64,000 nucleotides of DNA. Source: Tenebrio molitor. Its lineage: Eukaryota; Arthropoda; Insecta; Coleoptera; Tenebrionidae. The position numbers were made by a program, and so were the translations under genes. The stretch lies in the NCBI RefSeq assembly GCF_963966145.1, contig NC_091046.1:20770001-20834000 (forward strand), in the 5' to 3' direction. Below are positions 34,401-46,404 of this stretch, piece after piece (position 1 is the first letter of the stretch; each line of letters opens with the position of its first letter). The notes beneath the pieces were generated by a model. The model searched no databases and had not been told where the DNA came from. It saw nothing but the letters and a program-made list of their open reading frames with translations.

Positions 34401-34564
34401 TGTTGGAAATATGCAAACTCCCATCAAGTTATATATTTCAAGTTGCCTGAGTAACTACAGTTTGTTGTGACATTAACAGAAAAGTTGTATTAAACATAAA
34501 AGCTAGAAATAAAGATCTGTTTTCAATCCACAACTACGTTTTCAAACACTGCATAGACTCTACA
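34401..34564 (+). repeat. copia 5' LTR and adjoining primer site
   Basis: Starts TGTTGGAAATATGC and ends CTCTACA. It is followed at 34565 by GGTAATGGACCCACTG, which resembles the internal initiator-Met-tRNA primer site typical of copia elements (established for the family). Confidence 0.7.
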
Positions 34565-34658
34565 GGTAATGGACCCACTGCGCTGAAAAATAAGAAATTG
34601 TACGAATTCTGCAACGAAAAAGTAACTTGAAACTGTGTGAGTACTACAAAAACGAAAA

Positions 34659-35488
34659 ATGAGCTACACAAGCGTGAAAATCGAACCTCTTGGAAAAGAC
34701 AATTTTGATACTTGGAAAATCCAAATCGAAGCTTTGCTCATTAAGAATGATTCCGAAATCAAAAGAACCACCAGAAGCCGTGACCACGTGGGAATCAAAC
34801 GATGCGACAGCCAGGTCAGATTTAATTTTAACAATCTGCCTATCAGAACTTAAACAGATCAAGAATTGTCCTACGTCAAAAGACATTATGGAACAAATTA
34901 CACAGCGTCTACCAGTCCCAGGGACCCGCGCGAAAAGCGATGCTCCTGAATACGTTGATTTTGCTGAAAATGAAAAAGGGTGAGAATATGAGGGATCACA
35001 TCCGGAACTTCTTCGACGTCGTGGACAAACTCGAAGAGATGGAACTTTGTATCATCAATGTCCTTCTTGTCATCCTTCTGCTCTACAGCATTCCCGACGA
35101 GTATGAATCTTTTCGAATTACCATAGAAACCCAAGAGAAATTACCACAATTAGAAGCACTGAAGATAAAACTCCTGGAAGAGTATGAAGCTCAAAAACGA
35201 AATTCAAAGAAAAACGTTTCAGATGCCATGTTCATTAATAAAAATCCCGGTAGGCCAAATCAGCCCCAGAAATCGGAAAATTCGAAAACTCAACGTTTCA
35301 AATTCGCTTATCACACATATGGAAAAATTGGCCACATGGCCAAGGATTGCAGATCGAAACTCTTCAAACCAAAAAATCCAAAAACGAAACCCACAGAATT
35401 ATCCCGAAAGGCAGAAGTCGTTATGAAACTTCACATCGAACATGATAAACGGTGGTGTTTAGACTCAGGTACGTCTTCACATATGTGA
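34659..35488 (+). pseudogene. copia gag and protease region
   Basis: Opens with MSYTSVKIEPLGKDNFDTWK, the usual copia gag start, and needs at least two frame changes before 34940. A zinc-knuckle-like stretch (YGKIGHMAKDC) has lost its first two cysteines. The protease motif WCLDSGTSSHM is followed at once by a stop at 35488. Confidence 0.8.
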
Positions 35489-35568
35489 TCTGAAAAGGCA
35501 AGAAATGAAAACCCCGAAAGTGCAGACTCTGAATTTGGCCAACAGCTGTACCTACTGTAAAACTGAGT

Positions 35569-36526
35569 GTGGAAGAGAATCTCACTATGAGACTAGACGA
35601 AAGTCTGTACGTTCCTGACCTACGATCGAATCTCTTGTCAGTCGCGAAGATGACCGAACATGGTTATGAAGTTATCTTCAGAAGAAACGAAGCCATCGTA
35701 CCGAATCCCGACACCGGAGAAAATGTAATAGTAGCACGTCGAGATATGTACTACATCGACGAGTTGTCCGAAGAAAGCAGATTGTCGCAGACGAGGTCGC
35801 AGCTATGTCATTAGAAGAATGGCATGAACGTTTTGGCCACCTCAACGAAAATGATTTGAAGAACATTATACGCAAGCAGAAAGTTGATGGAATTGACATT
35901 AAGGCCGACGAAGCTTTACCTATTTGTGAAACGTGTGTGAAGGGCAAACAGACACGGAAGCCATTCACAAGGTCGGTATCTCAATCTACAGAACTTTTAG
36001 AACTCGTGCATACAGACGTTTGTGGACCCATGCGCGTGAACTCTCTCGCTGGTTAAAGATATTTCGTCACTTTCATAGATGACAAATCAAGATGGTGCGA
36101 AGTACATTTCATGAAAAAGAAAAGTGAAGTTATCGAGAAGTACAAGGAGTACAAAAGCTTGGTTGAGAAGAAAACGGAGCAAAAAATTAAAACAGTCCGA
36201 TCAGACAACGGAACCTAGTACACCAGCCACTACTTGAAAGATTTCCTGAAACAAGAAGGCATCAGACACGAACTTACTGTAGAATACACGCCACAACAAA
36301 ATGGAGTAGCCGAAAGGAAAAACAGAAGCTTGGTGGAGACGGCGAGCTGCCTGATGATCCAATCGGGGCTCTCCGCAAGTTTTTCGGCTGAAGCGATTTT
36401 AACTGCAAATCACATCAGGAACAGAGACGTTACGTTTACAGGACGTAATCAAGCAGAAAATGATTTTACTGGTTTTATTGACGAAGAAATTTTCAAGAAA
36501 AACCCAGAAAACGTCATTGAATTCAA
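35569..36526 (+). pseudogene. copia integrase region
   Basis: LYVPDLRSNLLSVAKM leads to a His/Cys pre-integrase segment (WHERFGHLN, CETCVKGKQ). The catalytic core follows with HTDVCGP, TVRSDNGT and PQQNGVAERKNRSLVE (D, D, E). In-frame stops interrupt at 36054 and 36218. Confidence 0.85.
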
Positions 36527-36532
36527 CGTACC

Positions 36533-36683
36533 ATTGAATTGTCAATATATTTGTCAGTGTCTATATAATATGTCATACCAAAGTTAACCTATTTGTGATA
36601 AAGCCGTAATTAAACGATGCAAATTTGTAAATTTTGACTTATGTGATTGTCATTTTTGTCCCAGTTTTATTTGTCCATCGACT
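36533..36683. mobile_element. Short insertion in copia with 5 bp target repeat
   Basis: GTACC occurs on both sides (36528-36532, 36684-36688) and the copia-like frame continues on either side. The 151 bp insert has no obvious terminal inverted repeats, so its class is unknown. Confidence 0.5.
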
Positions 36684-36944
36684 GTACCAGAAACACAAAA
36701 GGAAAATAAACAAACAAAAGTCTGCGATCTAGAAGAAGATGGAGAAACTCTCGTGCAAGAAGAAAACGGAGAAGAAATTCCCGTGATAATGAAGAGAGGT
36801 CTAGGACGACCAAAGAAGGTTCTTACCGGCAAGCGGAGGAGACCGCGAAAACTGTTCAACATGATAGAAGCCAACGAACAGGAGGTAGAACCCGAAGAAG
36901 AAGAAGAAAACCACGAGAACGAAGAATTGCATGATGTAAAGTCT

Positions 36945-37156
36945 GTCTCAATTCTAAATTTCCACCAACACTGCATTCTACGTCTATAAAATCAAATTCT
37001 AAAAGCAAAATAAACTTATGAACTAATTTTAATGTTTTCGAATCATGTTTGTGAAATAATTATATTGCCAACTTTGGTTATTAAGAATCACCAATTTAGA
37101 AATATTTTTATTTTGCCAACATAATTCAACAGGTGGTGGAAATTTAGAATTGAGAC
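36945..37156. mobile_element. Inverted-repeat insertion in copia
   Basis: Begins GTCTCAATTCTAAATTTCCA and ends with its exact inverse (about 23 bp). It lies between the acidic linker and the reverse-transcriptase start of copia. 212 bp, non-coding. Confidence 0.75.
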
Positions 37157-38026
37157 AAACTATAGCTCGTCTGATCAAGTTTGGCGACCCGCAGATACTT
37201 TCAGAAGCTCTATCTAGTCCAGAAGCTGCCGACTGGAAAATGGCAATGAACGCAGAATATGAAGCTCTGCAAAGAAATAAAACTTGGATAATTGTAGATC
37301 GTCCCCAGAGAAGAAAACCGTCGAATCGAGGTAGGTTCTACGAACAAAACTCAAAAAGGACGGATCAGTCGATCGTCGCAAAGCCAGATTCGTGGCGAAA
37401 CGTTTTACTCAAAAACCTGGTATTGATTTCAACGAAACGTTTGCCCCCGTGGCAAGACTCGGATCAATTTGTTCATCGCAATCGCAGTCGAATTAGGTCT
37501 CCAGGTACACCAACTGGATTTCACAAGTGCCTATTTGAATGGCGAAATCGAAGAAGAAGTGTTTATGGAGGTTCCAAGTGAATTCTATGACATACTAAAT
37601 GAAAAGGAGTCACGAAAATTCAGAGGAAACAAAGTGTGTTTGATTAGAAAGGCACTTTATGGCCTGAAACAATCTGGCAGGCAGTGGTACAAGAAACTAG
37701 ACGAAAAATTAAAACAACAAAAACTGAAACCATTGAACTCCGATCCCTGCGTTTATATCAATAAAGAAGACGGAAACATCATCATAGTCGTGATCTATGT
37801 TGATGACCTCATGGTAGCATCAGACAACCCGAGAAAACTGCAACGATTAAAATCAGAACTATCGAAGTCCTTCGAGATGAAAGATTTAGGTCCGTTGAGC
37901 TTTTGTCTTGGCATAGAATTCACACAAGATGTCGAGAAACAAACAATTACATACCATGTCAGTCATGTCACAATCAAGGTACAGCATCAAGGAAACCTGA
38001 AGTCGTTTCAACATGGAAAATTTTAA
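37157..38026 (+). pseudogene. copia reverse transcriptase
   Basis: LSSPEAADWKMAMNAEYEAL and NKTW open the domain. A frame change follows after about 60 codons. From 37469 the frame holds LDFTSAYLNGEIEEEVFMEV, IRKALYGLKQSGRQWY and the catalytic YVDD box (IYVDDLMVASD). It ends with a frame change near 37960. Confidence 0.85.
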
Positions 38027-38640
38027 AGGTGTAACAACCCCGATTAACCCGAATGAAAAACTGTCGAAGGAAATGTGCCCGAAAACCAAAGAGGAAAAGA
38101 AAGCAGTTGAAAAGTTACCATATCAGAGCCTCGTTGGTTTTCTGATGTATTTGACTGTTTCAACTCGACCAGACATCGCACACGCCGGGAGCATGCTGAG
38201 CCAATTCAACACAAACTTTGGGGAACAACACTGGGGAGCTGCGAAACGAGTACTGCGGTATCTGTTAACACAGAAAATATAGGCTTAATGTTCAAAAAGT
38301 CTGGACAAGAACTTGTAGGTTATGCCGATGCAGACTGGGGTGCAAGTGTAGATGATCGAAGATCGTACACAGGATATATTTTCAATTTCGCTAACGCCGC
38401 TGTCAGTTGAGAATCACGAAAACAAAGAACGGTTGCAATGTCCAGTACGGAAGCTGAATACATAACTCTTTCTGAATCGACCAAGAAAGCTATTCATTTA
38501 AGGCGTTTCCTGTCCGAAGTCCTAGATCAGCCGTCAACGACGATCATTTTTAATTACATCAAAGTGGAGTACCTTCCCACCGATCAAATGCCAGCCGATA
38601 GCTATTGTGTATTAACAGCGCGGCATTTTCTCGAAATCGA
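38013..38640 (+). pseudogene. copia RNase H region
   Basis: PYQSLVGFLMYLTVSTRPDI, then (after a stop) GYADADWGASVDDRRSYTGY and SSTEAEYITLSE carry the Asp and Glu of the copia RNase H. At least two stops interrupt it. Confidence 0.8.
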
Positions 38641-38734
38641 CATGTACATTTGCGCTCCCAACACACACAAGATTTTTTCTACAATCGCAACTATGACTAC
38701 TACATATTATTTTATTTGGACCAAATCAATGTAA

Positions 38735-39240
38735 TAATAATCCATGCTCTGGAAGTGTGTATTCTGGTTTTTTGCTGCACTTACAATTTCGAGCGGTGTA
38801 CACGAAAACGCTTCCTCAACAGTTTCCCTTCCTTCTACAGGCTTTTGAGCAATGTTTTTTGTAAAAACACAAAGAACACCGACACAAACTGACACGACAA
38901 TTCTTTCTGTTTATGCGTTGTCACTAGTTACAATAATCACTGGACATCTGATTTTAACAAAAAATTCGAAGAGCGAGCGTTTTACATTTTTTTGTAATAT
39001 CTAGTTGTTAAAGGTGGCTTTCCGGACTGTTTGTCACCATGTAAACAACCTCATAACGGCCGGAGTCCGTTATAGGTGTCCGTTATGAGCGGGAGCGGCC
39101 GTTATAAATGACTAAATAACTATAGCAACGTAGATCTAAATTTTATTTTTCAACTTTTTTACAATTGGTACAATAATTAATGTTTAATGTTATGAACACA
39201 CCTTGAATTAATCGAAATCCGTATGCCACTAGCAGATGTA
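38735..39240. other. unassigned DNA between copia RNase H and LTR piece
   Basis: Contains a hairpin of CCGTTATA/TATAACGG words at 39050-39110. No coding feature. Confidence 0.35.
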
Positions 39241-39600
39241 GACGAGATCGAAGATGATGCTTCAGAATTTTAACACCAACACAAGCGCGATTTTGCAGGG
39301 AATAACGATGACTTCACTTGCTCTGTGGCCATCCGGACATCGGGAATATCTTGATTGCGATTTTTTATTGATTTCAGTCGTTTATTTTCAACGGAAAGTT
39401 CAGTGTTGAACAAATCTGACAAACAGCAGCAAATGGAGACAAGATTGAAGTTGATGCTTCACTAACACAAGCGCGATTTTGCAGGCAATAACGATGACCT
39501 CACTTCCGGGCATCGGGAATAACTTGATTGCGATTTTTTATTGATTTCATTCACTTATTTTCAACAGAAAGTTAAGCGTTGAACAAATCTGACAAACAAC
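39241..39600. repeat. Tandem duplication of about 190 bp
   Basis: ACACAAGCGCGATTTTGCAG, AATAACGATGAC and TTGATTGCGATTTTTTATTG occur twice in the same order, first from 39241 and again from about 39437. Diverged by a few percent and small gaps. Confidence 0.75.
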
Positions 39601-39749
39601 ATTGAAACAATTTTTTTTCACAAACAGCGGTTGACATGACGACGTCCTCCGCACACTTATTAATCATTCGGTTTTTTCGATGGCGTTGAAAAAAATGTAT
39701 TTCAAAAAGATAATTTTGAACGAATCGTAGAGATATTACAAAAACTATT

Positions 39750-39875
39750 GTACAATACACGTCCGTTAGGGCCTTTACAACCTCGCCAGTATTATTCGAC
39801 TCGCTCTGCGAGCTCGTCTCACAAAATCTCTGGCTCGGCAGTAAAGGCTATCCTAACGGACTTCTACTGTAAAAT
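39750..39875. repeat. Palindrome with CpG-rich centre
   Basis: Arms (GTCCGTTAGGGCCTTTAC and complement GTAAAGGCTATCCTAACGGA) pair over about 50 bp around CGACTCGCTCTGCGAGCTCG. Confidence 0.75.
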
Positions 39876-40000
39876 ACTATTTTGCGCGTGAGCGACAAAG
39901 TGACAGTCCTCGGAAAACGTCAACTTTGCGTTGTCAAATGCAAGCGCAAAGATTGCATCGATTGGAGAAAATACGTTTTCAAACACTGCATAGACTCTAC

Positions 40001-41463
40001 CTTACATTCTGTAAAGCCTATATTTGGATAGTGTTCCACGAGAAAACAAACTGTGTCATTGAAGTTCATACGACACTCTCCATAGGCAAAAATTTTTCCT
40101 TTTTTAACAATATTGAATTTCTGCCGCTGTAGTCTATTTTTAGAGTATTTTCAATAAATTTTCACAATTTGACGTTTCTAATAAAGCGCGCCCAATTTTG
40201 ACAGACTTTAAAGGGTGTACAAAATGTTGCTTGGCAATTAATCATCAATTGTTTCAAAAGGTAACTGCTCAAATACCTTCAAATTTTACATTAAATTTTT
40301 AAGGACGAAATCTAATCTTTTCGTTGAATCAGACAAGTGATTTACTTAATTGTTTGTGTAGACCCTATTTTTTAATGTTTAACAATCTAATAATAATCGC
40401 GCATAATTTTCGTTAAAGGAAACATGTGTTAAAATTACATTTTTATTTGAGGTAATTTTATTATTACTAGTTGAACCTTCACGGTCTAAAATATCTGCAT
40501 TTTAAATTTCATAAAAATCCGAGATATTAGGCTCGAAAGTCTTAGCTGAGACACCCTGTATTTTGGATTTGTTTTGCCATTTTCTCAAATTTCATTCCTC
40601 GTGCTTTTTGAACCTTTTGAATTAAACATTAAATTTTTGTTCTAAAGTGTCTTTAATGTCAACTAGAGGACTACACTTCCCTCCAAAATAACACATAATT
40701 TGTAAATTATAGTGAAATTTTTTTAATAAACAATTGTCAGTGTCAAAATGAAATAAAAAACCATACTGTACCACCCTAAAATTTGGACATATGGACCAGC
40801 TGTATAACAATTTGACACCAAATCATGGTTAAGGTTATGTTCACTTCACTTCCCGTACCTTTCTTCCGTGAATTCATTTTCAAAACAAATTTAATGAGAA
40901 ATCAGGAGAAACCTTTTCGAATTTGAAATAAACTCTCGCTCGTTAGGGCGCAGGTTCAGTTACATAAAAAAATGTTGACACTCAATATGACCAATTGTAT
41001 TATCATGAAAATCACAGTTTGGGTCATACCAACAAGACAACGTTTTGACAATTGTTTATTAAAAAAATTCAACTATACATTATATTATTTTTGTTAACTG
41101 TTTCTTTCAATAGATGTGCAGGAAATACAATATTTACCTTTCTTATTCAAGTTTTTTTGAAGATCGATCAACACCAAATGTTGATGGGGTTTTGTTTAAT
41201 CGAAATGAAAAATATAGCAGTTGTTGAATTGCTGTTACCTCCAACTGTAGCCACGAAGGTCTGGACGGGTGCTTATACCTCTGCCCTCATTTTTCGTAGA
41301 AGTGGATGTAAAATTTATAGATACAACCAAAGAAGAATTAGAGAACAACTAGAAACCAGTAAGATACGAATAAAGACGCTAAACAAAGGTGATATTTAGT
41401 TATTTTTCTCTCGCAATAAGATACGAATAAAGACGTCCAACACAAAACGTCCAATTCTATCTA
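40001..41463. other. unassigned DNA
   Basis: A 115-codon frame at 41052-41399 begins with a hydrophobic, signal-like stretch but has no homologue I can name and weak codon bias, so I do not call a gene. AAGATACGAATAAAGACG is duplicated at about 41360 and 41416. Confidence 0.35.
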
Positions 41464-42361
41464 GTCCAGTCAATAGAGACATAAAAATGGCTCCACCTTG
41501 CAAAAGGTACAGAAAAGTTTATACTTGGCAGGTATTTTCTATTAGGCATATTATTAATATTGCCGAGTTTGCGACCTTGGGGGGTTGCCGCTCGCCCCGC
41601 CATACTGGAGAATAGGGGTGGAAAATCACATTTCTGCGATTATTAAGCGATTTGGAGCCTTTAAGGGGCTCGTCGAACAAAAAAACGTTGTATTCAACTC
41701 GTTAGTGTGTAAATTGGGTCTTTTTTGGCACGCGTGGGCCATTTTAAAACGCGAGTGAAACGAAAAAACGCCAAATGATCCTGATGATGATGATGATGAC
41801 CCCGAGGAACAAGAGGAAAATTCTCAAGAGGAATTCCCGAATTCATAAACTCTGATGAATTCAGCTCATCTATACCGTTCGATCCAGATCATTCGGGTCC
41901 GTCTACGTTACAAAGAGATCAAAAAGAGTAAAACAGTAAACTTCTACTGCATCGTGGACTATGTCCACTGGGCACACCACGTCAAAAAAAAAACGCACCC
42001 TATTGCTCTACCTCTGTGGTGGTGTGAAAAAGAATAAAAAGTACAAAAACAAAAGAAATTCTCGATTTCTACACGCTGTAACTACGAAACTATTGATTTG
42101 ATAAAAAAACATAAAGAACAAAAAATGTAGAGAATCATGGTCTACATTTTCTATAATAACTTAGATAGAGGTATCTCGCACGGATAATGAAATAATCGCA
42201 AAAATGTGATTTTGCACCCCTATTCTCCAGTATGGCGGGGCGAGCGGCAACCCCCCAAGGTCGTAAACTCAACAATATCAATAATATGCCTGATAGAAGA
42301 TACCTGCCAAGTATAAACTTTTCTGTACCTTTTGCAAGGTAAAACTCCCTATTGCCTGGAC
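41464..42361. mobile_element. Element with about 180 bp terminal inverted repeats
   Basis: Left arm from GTCCAGTCAATAG and its inverse ending CTATTGCCTGGAC. The arms share TTGCAAAAGGTACAGAAAAG and GCCGCTCGCCCCGCCATACT almost perfectly. The interior has an Asp/Glu-rich coding scrap (41770-41845) and palindrome family D copy 3. The transposase family is not determinable. Confidence 0.8.
41648..41770 (+). repeat. Palindrome family D, copy 3 (partial)
   Basis: TTTGGAGCCTTTAAGGGGCT and GTTGTATTCAACTCG are shared with 15113 and 17668. The right arm is missing after the centre. Confidence 0.65.
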
Positions 42362-42515
42362 TAATCGCAACAACCCAACACAACACAAAAGGGTTACAGT
42401 CCTAACAGCAGTGTTGTTTTCTGTTTATTCCTTGCGACGTTTTTGTCAATTATTATCAACGTTAAGCGCTTTGAAAATAGCCTGTTATTGTTATATTCGA
42501 GTAAATTGGATCGTA

Positions 42516-42640
42516 ATGGAGGAGTTCGAAGAAATCATTACGCGGAGAAATGTGCGGTGATGGTGACGTTCTATGAAGAAGGCGAATCTCAACAATCCAT
42601 TGCCCATGCTGTTGAAGCGGGTGGTCCAATTTGTTTACGA
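42516..42640 (+). pseudogene. Possible transposase helix-turn-helix start
   Basis: The frame CAVMVTFYEEGESQQSIAHA looks like the first helix-turn-helix of Tc1-like transposases but is short and lacks continuation. Confidence 0.3.
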
Positions 42641-43303
42641 CGCCGCTTCCAATAATTCTGTCGACAATTACCTGCTCTGTCGGTATGTTTGTGGGCTCTC
42701 AGACAATTGGGACAGTCCCGTCATCTGGTCTGTTTGCTACATCTTGCAAAAGCCCACCAACGTACTACCCCTTATTGAGAGGGGATACGAATTCACTTTT
42801 GTCCGTTTTTGTTAGTTTTAAGTGAGTTGATAAGTAAATGTAAAGAAGGAAACATCAAGTCTTAATACACTTTCACACTGAAGTATCTATCCTTCTTTGA
42901 ATCACGGTCCACATTGTGCGAACTCCCTACGCGTTGAGAGAAAACATTTTTGGACAAGTAAGTGGCGAGTCATAGTTTAAACTCCCGGGTACGGAACATC
43001 CGTCATACTTCGTAGGAGGCAACGTCGAACGAAACATTTTTTGGTCCTTCGAGCCGGATGTGTATCAAAAAGTAGTGCTTCAGTGCAATCAAAGTTAGCC
43101 TTATGAATGTCAAGTTCTGACAGAAAAATACCTCTCTCAAAAAAGTATGATTTAATAACAATAATAAGCAATTAAACTCGCACAAGTAAGAGGTAAGTAG
43201 GTGCAATCACCAACCCTCCAAATTGTGTGCATACCTCAAATCGCGGTTGGAAGTAAAAGACATCGTTTAGTCAGAACGAATTTGGTCATAAAGGCGGTTG
43301 GGT
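42641..43303. other. unassigned DNA with a BEL-like primer site and repeat K
   Basis: TGGTCCTTCGAGCCGGA near 43050 matches, apart from one base, the primer site after the BEL 5' LTR at 54219. It may be a BEL scrap. Repeat K copy 2 is at 43096-43203. Confidence 0.4.
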
Positions 43304-43638
43304 AATGTTACGTTTCAAAACTTGCCTGCCATCACCATCTCGCGGAAGACACTCGCGCCTTTCGGAGCAAGGTTTTTTTGAGGGTACGGCCGTCGTGGGG
43401 GAAAAAGGAAAGAGTCAGTAGTGGATGGACCATTCCAGTGTGAAGGTGCGAAGGCGGGATGGGGTCCCGGAAGTAGGGCCGTGTGTCCTGCGTGGATCGA
43501 CGTCTAGCGCTGCGGCAGTTTAGGGGACCCCTCACGGGAAAGGTCCAGGTTTGGAGTAACCGACGCCGGGAAGGCGGGTTTGCTTCTTCCCCGGGTCAGT
43601 CAACCCAAGAGCGCCTCCACAACCCCCGCACCGAAGGG
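43304..43638 (+). repeat. GC-rich repeat M, unit 1
   Basis: Starts GTTACGTTTCAAAAC and runs to CCGCACCGAAGGG. A second unit begins at 43802 with the same word, is split by element H copy 1, and resumes at 46087-46404. The two units together form a tandem repeat of about 500 bp period. Confidence 0.75.
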
Positions 43639-44052
43639 AGAATCTTCGTCCCCGGCCTTCCTGCGGAATAAGGAGGAACACGATTTTTTTTGTTCGAGGC
43701 TACGAGCCTTGGCAGAACCATCCGAAGTCCCAGATGCGATGGTCGGTCCAAATAAAAATTTCGTTTCGCTCAATTTTTATTTTTTTAGGAGGCATCGAGT
43801 GTTACGTTTCAAAACGCATGGCCAACTGTATCAAAACGCTAGGCGCTTATTATGGCCATCCCACTTGGTTTGAAAAAGTGTTCCCGTCGAGTAGGCCGTG
43901 GAGCGTACGAAAAGTGGCGCCCCCTAAGTTAACATTAGGAACTGATTTGAAAACGAAATTGTCACGATGACATTAATCAAGACTTAAAATAGAAATAGTG
44001 GGAAAAAAGGTTTTTTATTTTTAAAGCTATTGACAAAACACCTTACCTATTA

Positions 44053-45796
44053 TACAGGGTGTCCCAGAACTGGCTCCCCAGAGAAAACAGGCATGTGGCG
44101 ACAACAAAAAAGACTCTAAATTGACTAAAATAAATTTTCTGCTAGCTCAAATTACAAAGTTTTTAATTTCACCAATCCCGGAAGCTCGTCCTCAGGTATT
44201 ACTAAAAAATCCGATCGGTTGCTAAACAACAACAAAAAATCTCTGATATCGCACAAATCAATAAAATGTTTGGGCAACTGGAATTTTGACGTTTTCCGAT
44301 ATAAAAATTCGTTGACGTTTATCTGTCATCAACATCAAGACTTGACAATTGCAAAATTCGAAATAAAACAATAAAAATGGCGATTCTAAAAAGAACCATT
44401 TATTTAAATAGGTAACAATGTTAAAGCAGATGTTCGAAATGACCACCATTCATTTATATGCACAATTGTTCTCTACGTAACAAACTTCTTGTAGTAGCGT
44501 TAGTTATCATTTCTTCAGTAACTGAAACAAAGCCTCCTGAATTCAAACTCTCAGATCAGCCTCTGAATTTATGGGCCGCCGATAAATGATTCAGATCTGG
44601 AGACCTGGCAGGCCAATGATGCGGTCCTCCTCGACCGATCCAGCGCTGTGGATATTGGTTATCCAAAATTTCCCGAACGTTTCTGCTAAAATGTTGGAAC
44701 CAGTCATTTATGCGATAAGCAAGAGGTACAATTTCAAGTAAATCAGGTAGCTCCGTTCCAATGAACTGAGCATATCTTGCCCCCGTTAATCTTGCGGGGA
44801 ATTCAAACGGTCCAATCTAGAGCCGGGGATTCGGAATTTTAACAAATGGAAGGATCCACCACGCTTATACTTGCCAAACGATCGCCTAATAGCCCAGTCC
44901 ACAAATTAACAGAAAACATATGTTGAAAACCTCTGAGAAATTATTCTCTTGGATTTTCCTCTGCCCAGATATGAAGGTTGTGATAATTGGAACAACCTTA
45001 CCGGCAAAATAGCGACTCATCAGAAAACAGTATCCGTGACAAGAAGTGTGAAGCATCGTTTTGGTTTATTAACCATAGATAAAAGTCTCGCCTAATTGGA
45101 TAATCCTCTGGCAGAAGATGTTGTACTCGTGTATAGTGGTATGGATGCCTCCTATTATCAGCTAGAACTCTCTGCACCGAACTCTTGGATAAACCCATTT
45201 CACGAGAAACTGTTCGAATACTCCGGGTGCCGTCTTCCTCAAAGACATTCAGTACGGCTTCCTCATGTTCGACAGTCCTTACATTTCTTGGAGCACCCCT
45301 AACTTCTTCTTTGAACTGGCTGCATCTGACCCGTTTCTCGACCCCGAGCGATTAATTTCAGGATTGTTTTGTCTTTGTGGAAATTGTCACGGTACAACCT
45401 TACTGCTTCACGTGCATTGTTCCCACATCGCGCAAAAGTAAGAATCATATCTACGTACTCAGAGGAAGAATACATGTTAAATGATACACTTGAATTAAAT
45501 ATCGCAGCGAAATTCTATAACAAATGTCAAACTGACGTAAACAATCATTCTAATAAATGATGTGGACCAAATCAAATGCACAGAATTATGGAGGTTTACG
45601 GATAAAAAGGAAACCTAGGCAACGCAAAATTGCGATTATTCCACCTTAATGATGCTCAACTCTAATTGGTCAACTTCAGAATGTCTTTTCTCGGTTATCA
45701 TTTGAGATAGAACTTTTTTTCTTCAAAATACACGTTAATATATTCGCCCTAAGGCTCCCTTTTTTCTCTGGGGAGCCAGTTCTGGGACACCCTGTA
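44053..45796 (-). mobile_element. mariner-type transposon nested in H copy 1
   Basis: Ends TA-CAGGGTGTCCCAGAACTG and inverse, with TA duplications. About 1.74 kb, near full length for a mariner. H copy 2 shows the site without the insertion near 52350 (CCTTACCTATTATATG). Confidence 0.85.
44421..45475 (-). pseudogene. mariner-family transposase, decayed
   Basis: From the ATG at 45475 (MYSSSEYVDMILTFARCGNN) through a helix-turn-helix to MGLSKSSVQRVLADNRRHPY and HYTRVQHLLPEDYPIRRDFY, then RILFSDESLF with the first catalytic Asp. Several frameshifts and stops occur, and the later Asp motifs are only partly readable (WPARSPDL-like). The layout follows insect mariner-related enzymes of the DD41D type. 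Confidence 0.75.
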
Positions 45797-46086
45797 TGTA
45801 TGTTTCTTATTTTACACTTTTACTATTTTCATTATTTTGCTACTGCATGCAGTTAACACTTGCAGTTAATTTATTTACTTATAAATATTTGACATGGACA
45901 TAACCAATAACAGAAAAAAAGACGTTTGTCATTCGTTGTCCTTGACCTTTAGTTCAAATAATCGTCACTTGAAGTCTCTACTGTACGTACGATTTTTTTA
46001 AAAGTCAAGAACAATTTTTCTTACGGAGGAATCATCGAGTGGGACGGCCATAATAAGCGCTTAGCGTTTTGATACAGTTGGCCATG

Positions 46087-46404
46087 CAAAACTTTCCCGC
46101 CAACACCATCTCGCTGTAGACACTGGCGCCTTCCGGAGCACCTTGAGGGCACGACCGTCGTGGTGGAAAAAGGAAAGGAAAGAGTGGTGGACGGACCGTT
46201 CCAGTGTGAAGGTGCGAAGGCGTGCTGGGGTCCCGGAAGTAGAGTCGTGTGTCCTGGGTGGATCGACGCCTAGCGCTGCGGCAGATTAGGGGACCCCTCA
46301 CGGGAAAAGTCCAGGTTTGGAGTGACCGACGCCGGGAAGGCGGGTTTGCTTCTTCCCCGGGTCAGTCAACCCAAGAGCGCCTTCACAACCCCCGCACCGA
46401 AGGG
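46087..46404 (+). repeat. GC-rich repeat M, unit 2
   Basis: Matches 43319-43638 closely, including GTCAACCCAAGAGCGCC and GGACCCCTCACGGGAAA. Beyond 46404 the two units diverge. Confidence 0.75.

Larger units (their letters stand above)
34401..40000 (+). mobile_element. Decayed Ty1/copia retrotransposon
   Basis: The order gag, protease, integrase, reverse transcriptase, RNase H defines copia type. The 5' LTR is at 34401-34564. Only a 29 bp piece of the 3' LTR end is found (39972-40000, identical to 34535-34563), with about 1.3 kb of unrelated DNA between RNase H and that piece. Multiple stops and frameshifts, plus two insertions (36533-36683, 36945-37156), make it inactive. Confidence 0.85.
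43817..46086. mobile_element. Element H, copy 1
   Basis: Ends CATGGCCAACTGTATCAAAA and inverse, about 50 bp terminal repeats. Flanked by CAAAACG and CAAAACT (6 of 7 bp duplicated). Without the nested mariner at 44053-45796 it is only about 0.5 kb. Inserted in the second unit of repeat M. Confidence 0.8.

Noticed and set aside
41052..41399. 115-codon frame with signal-like start
   Set aside because: The hydrophobic start is easily produced by AT-rich DNA, and the rest shows no family signature.
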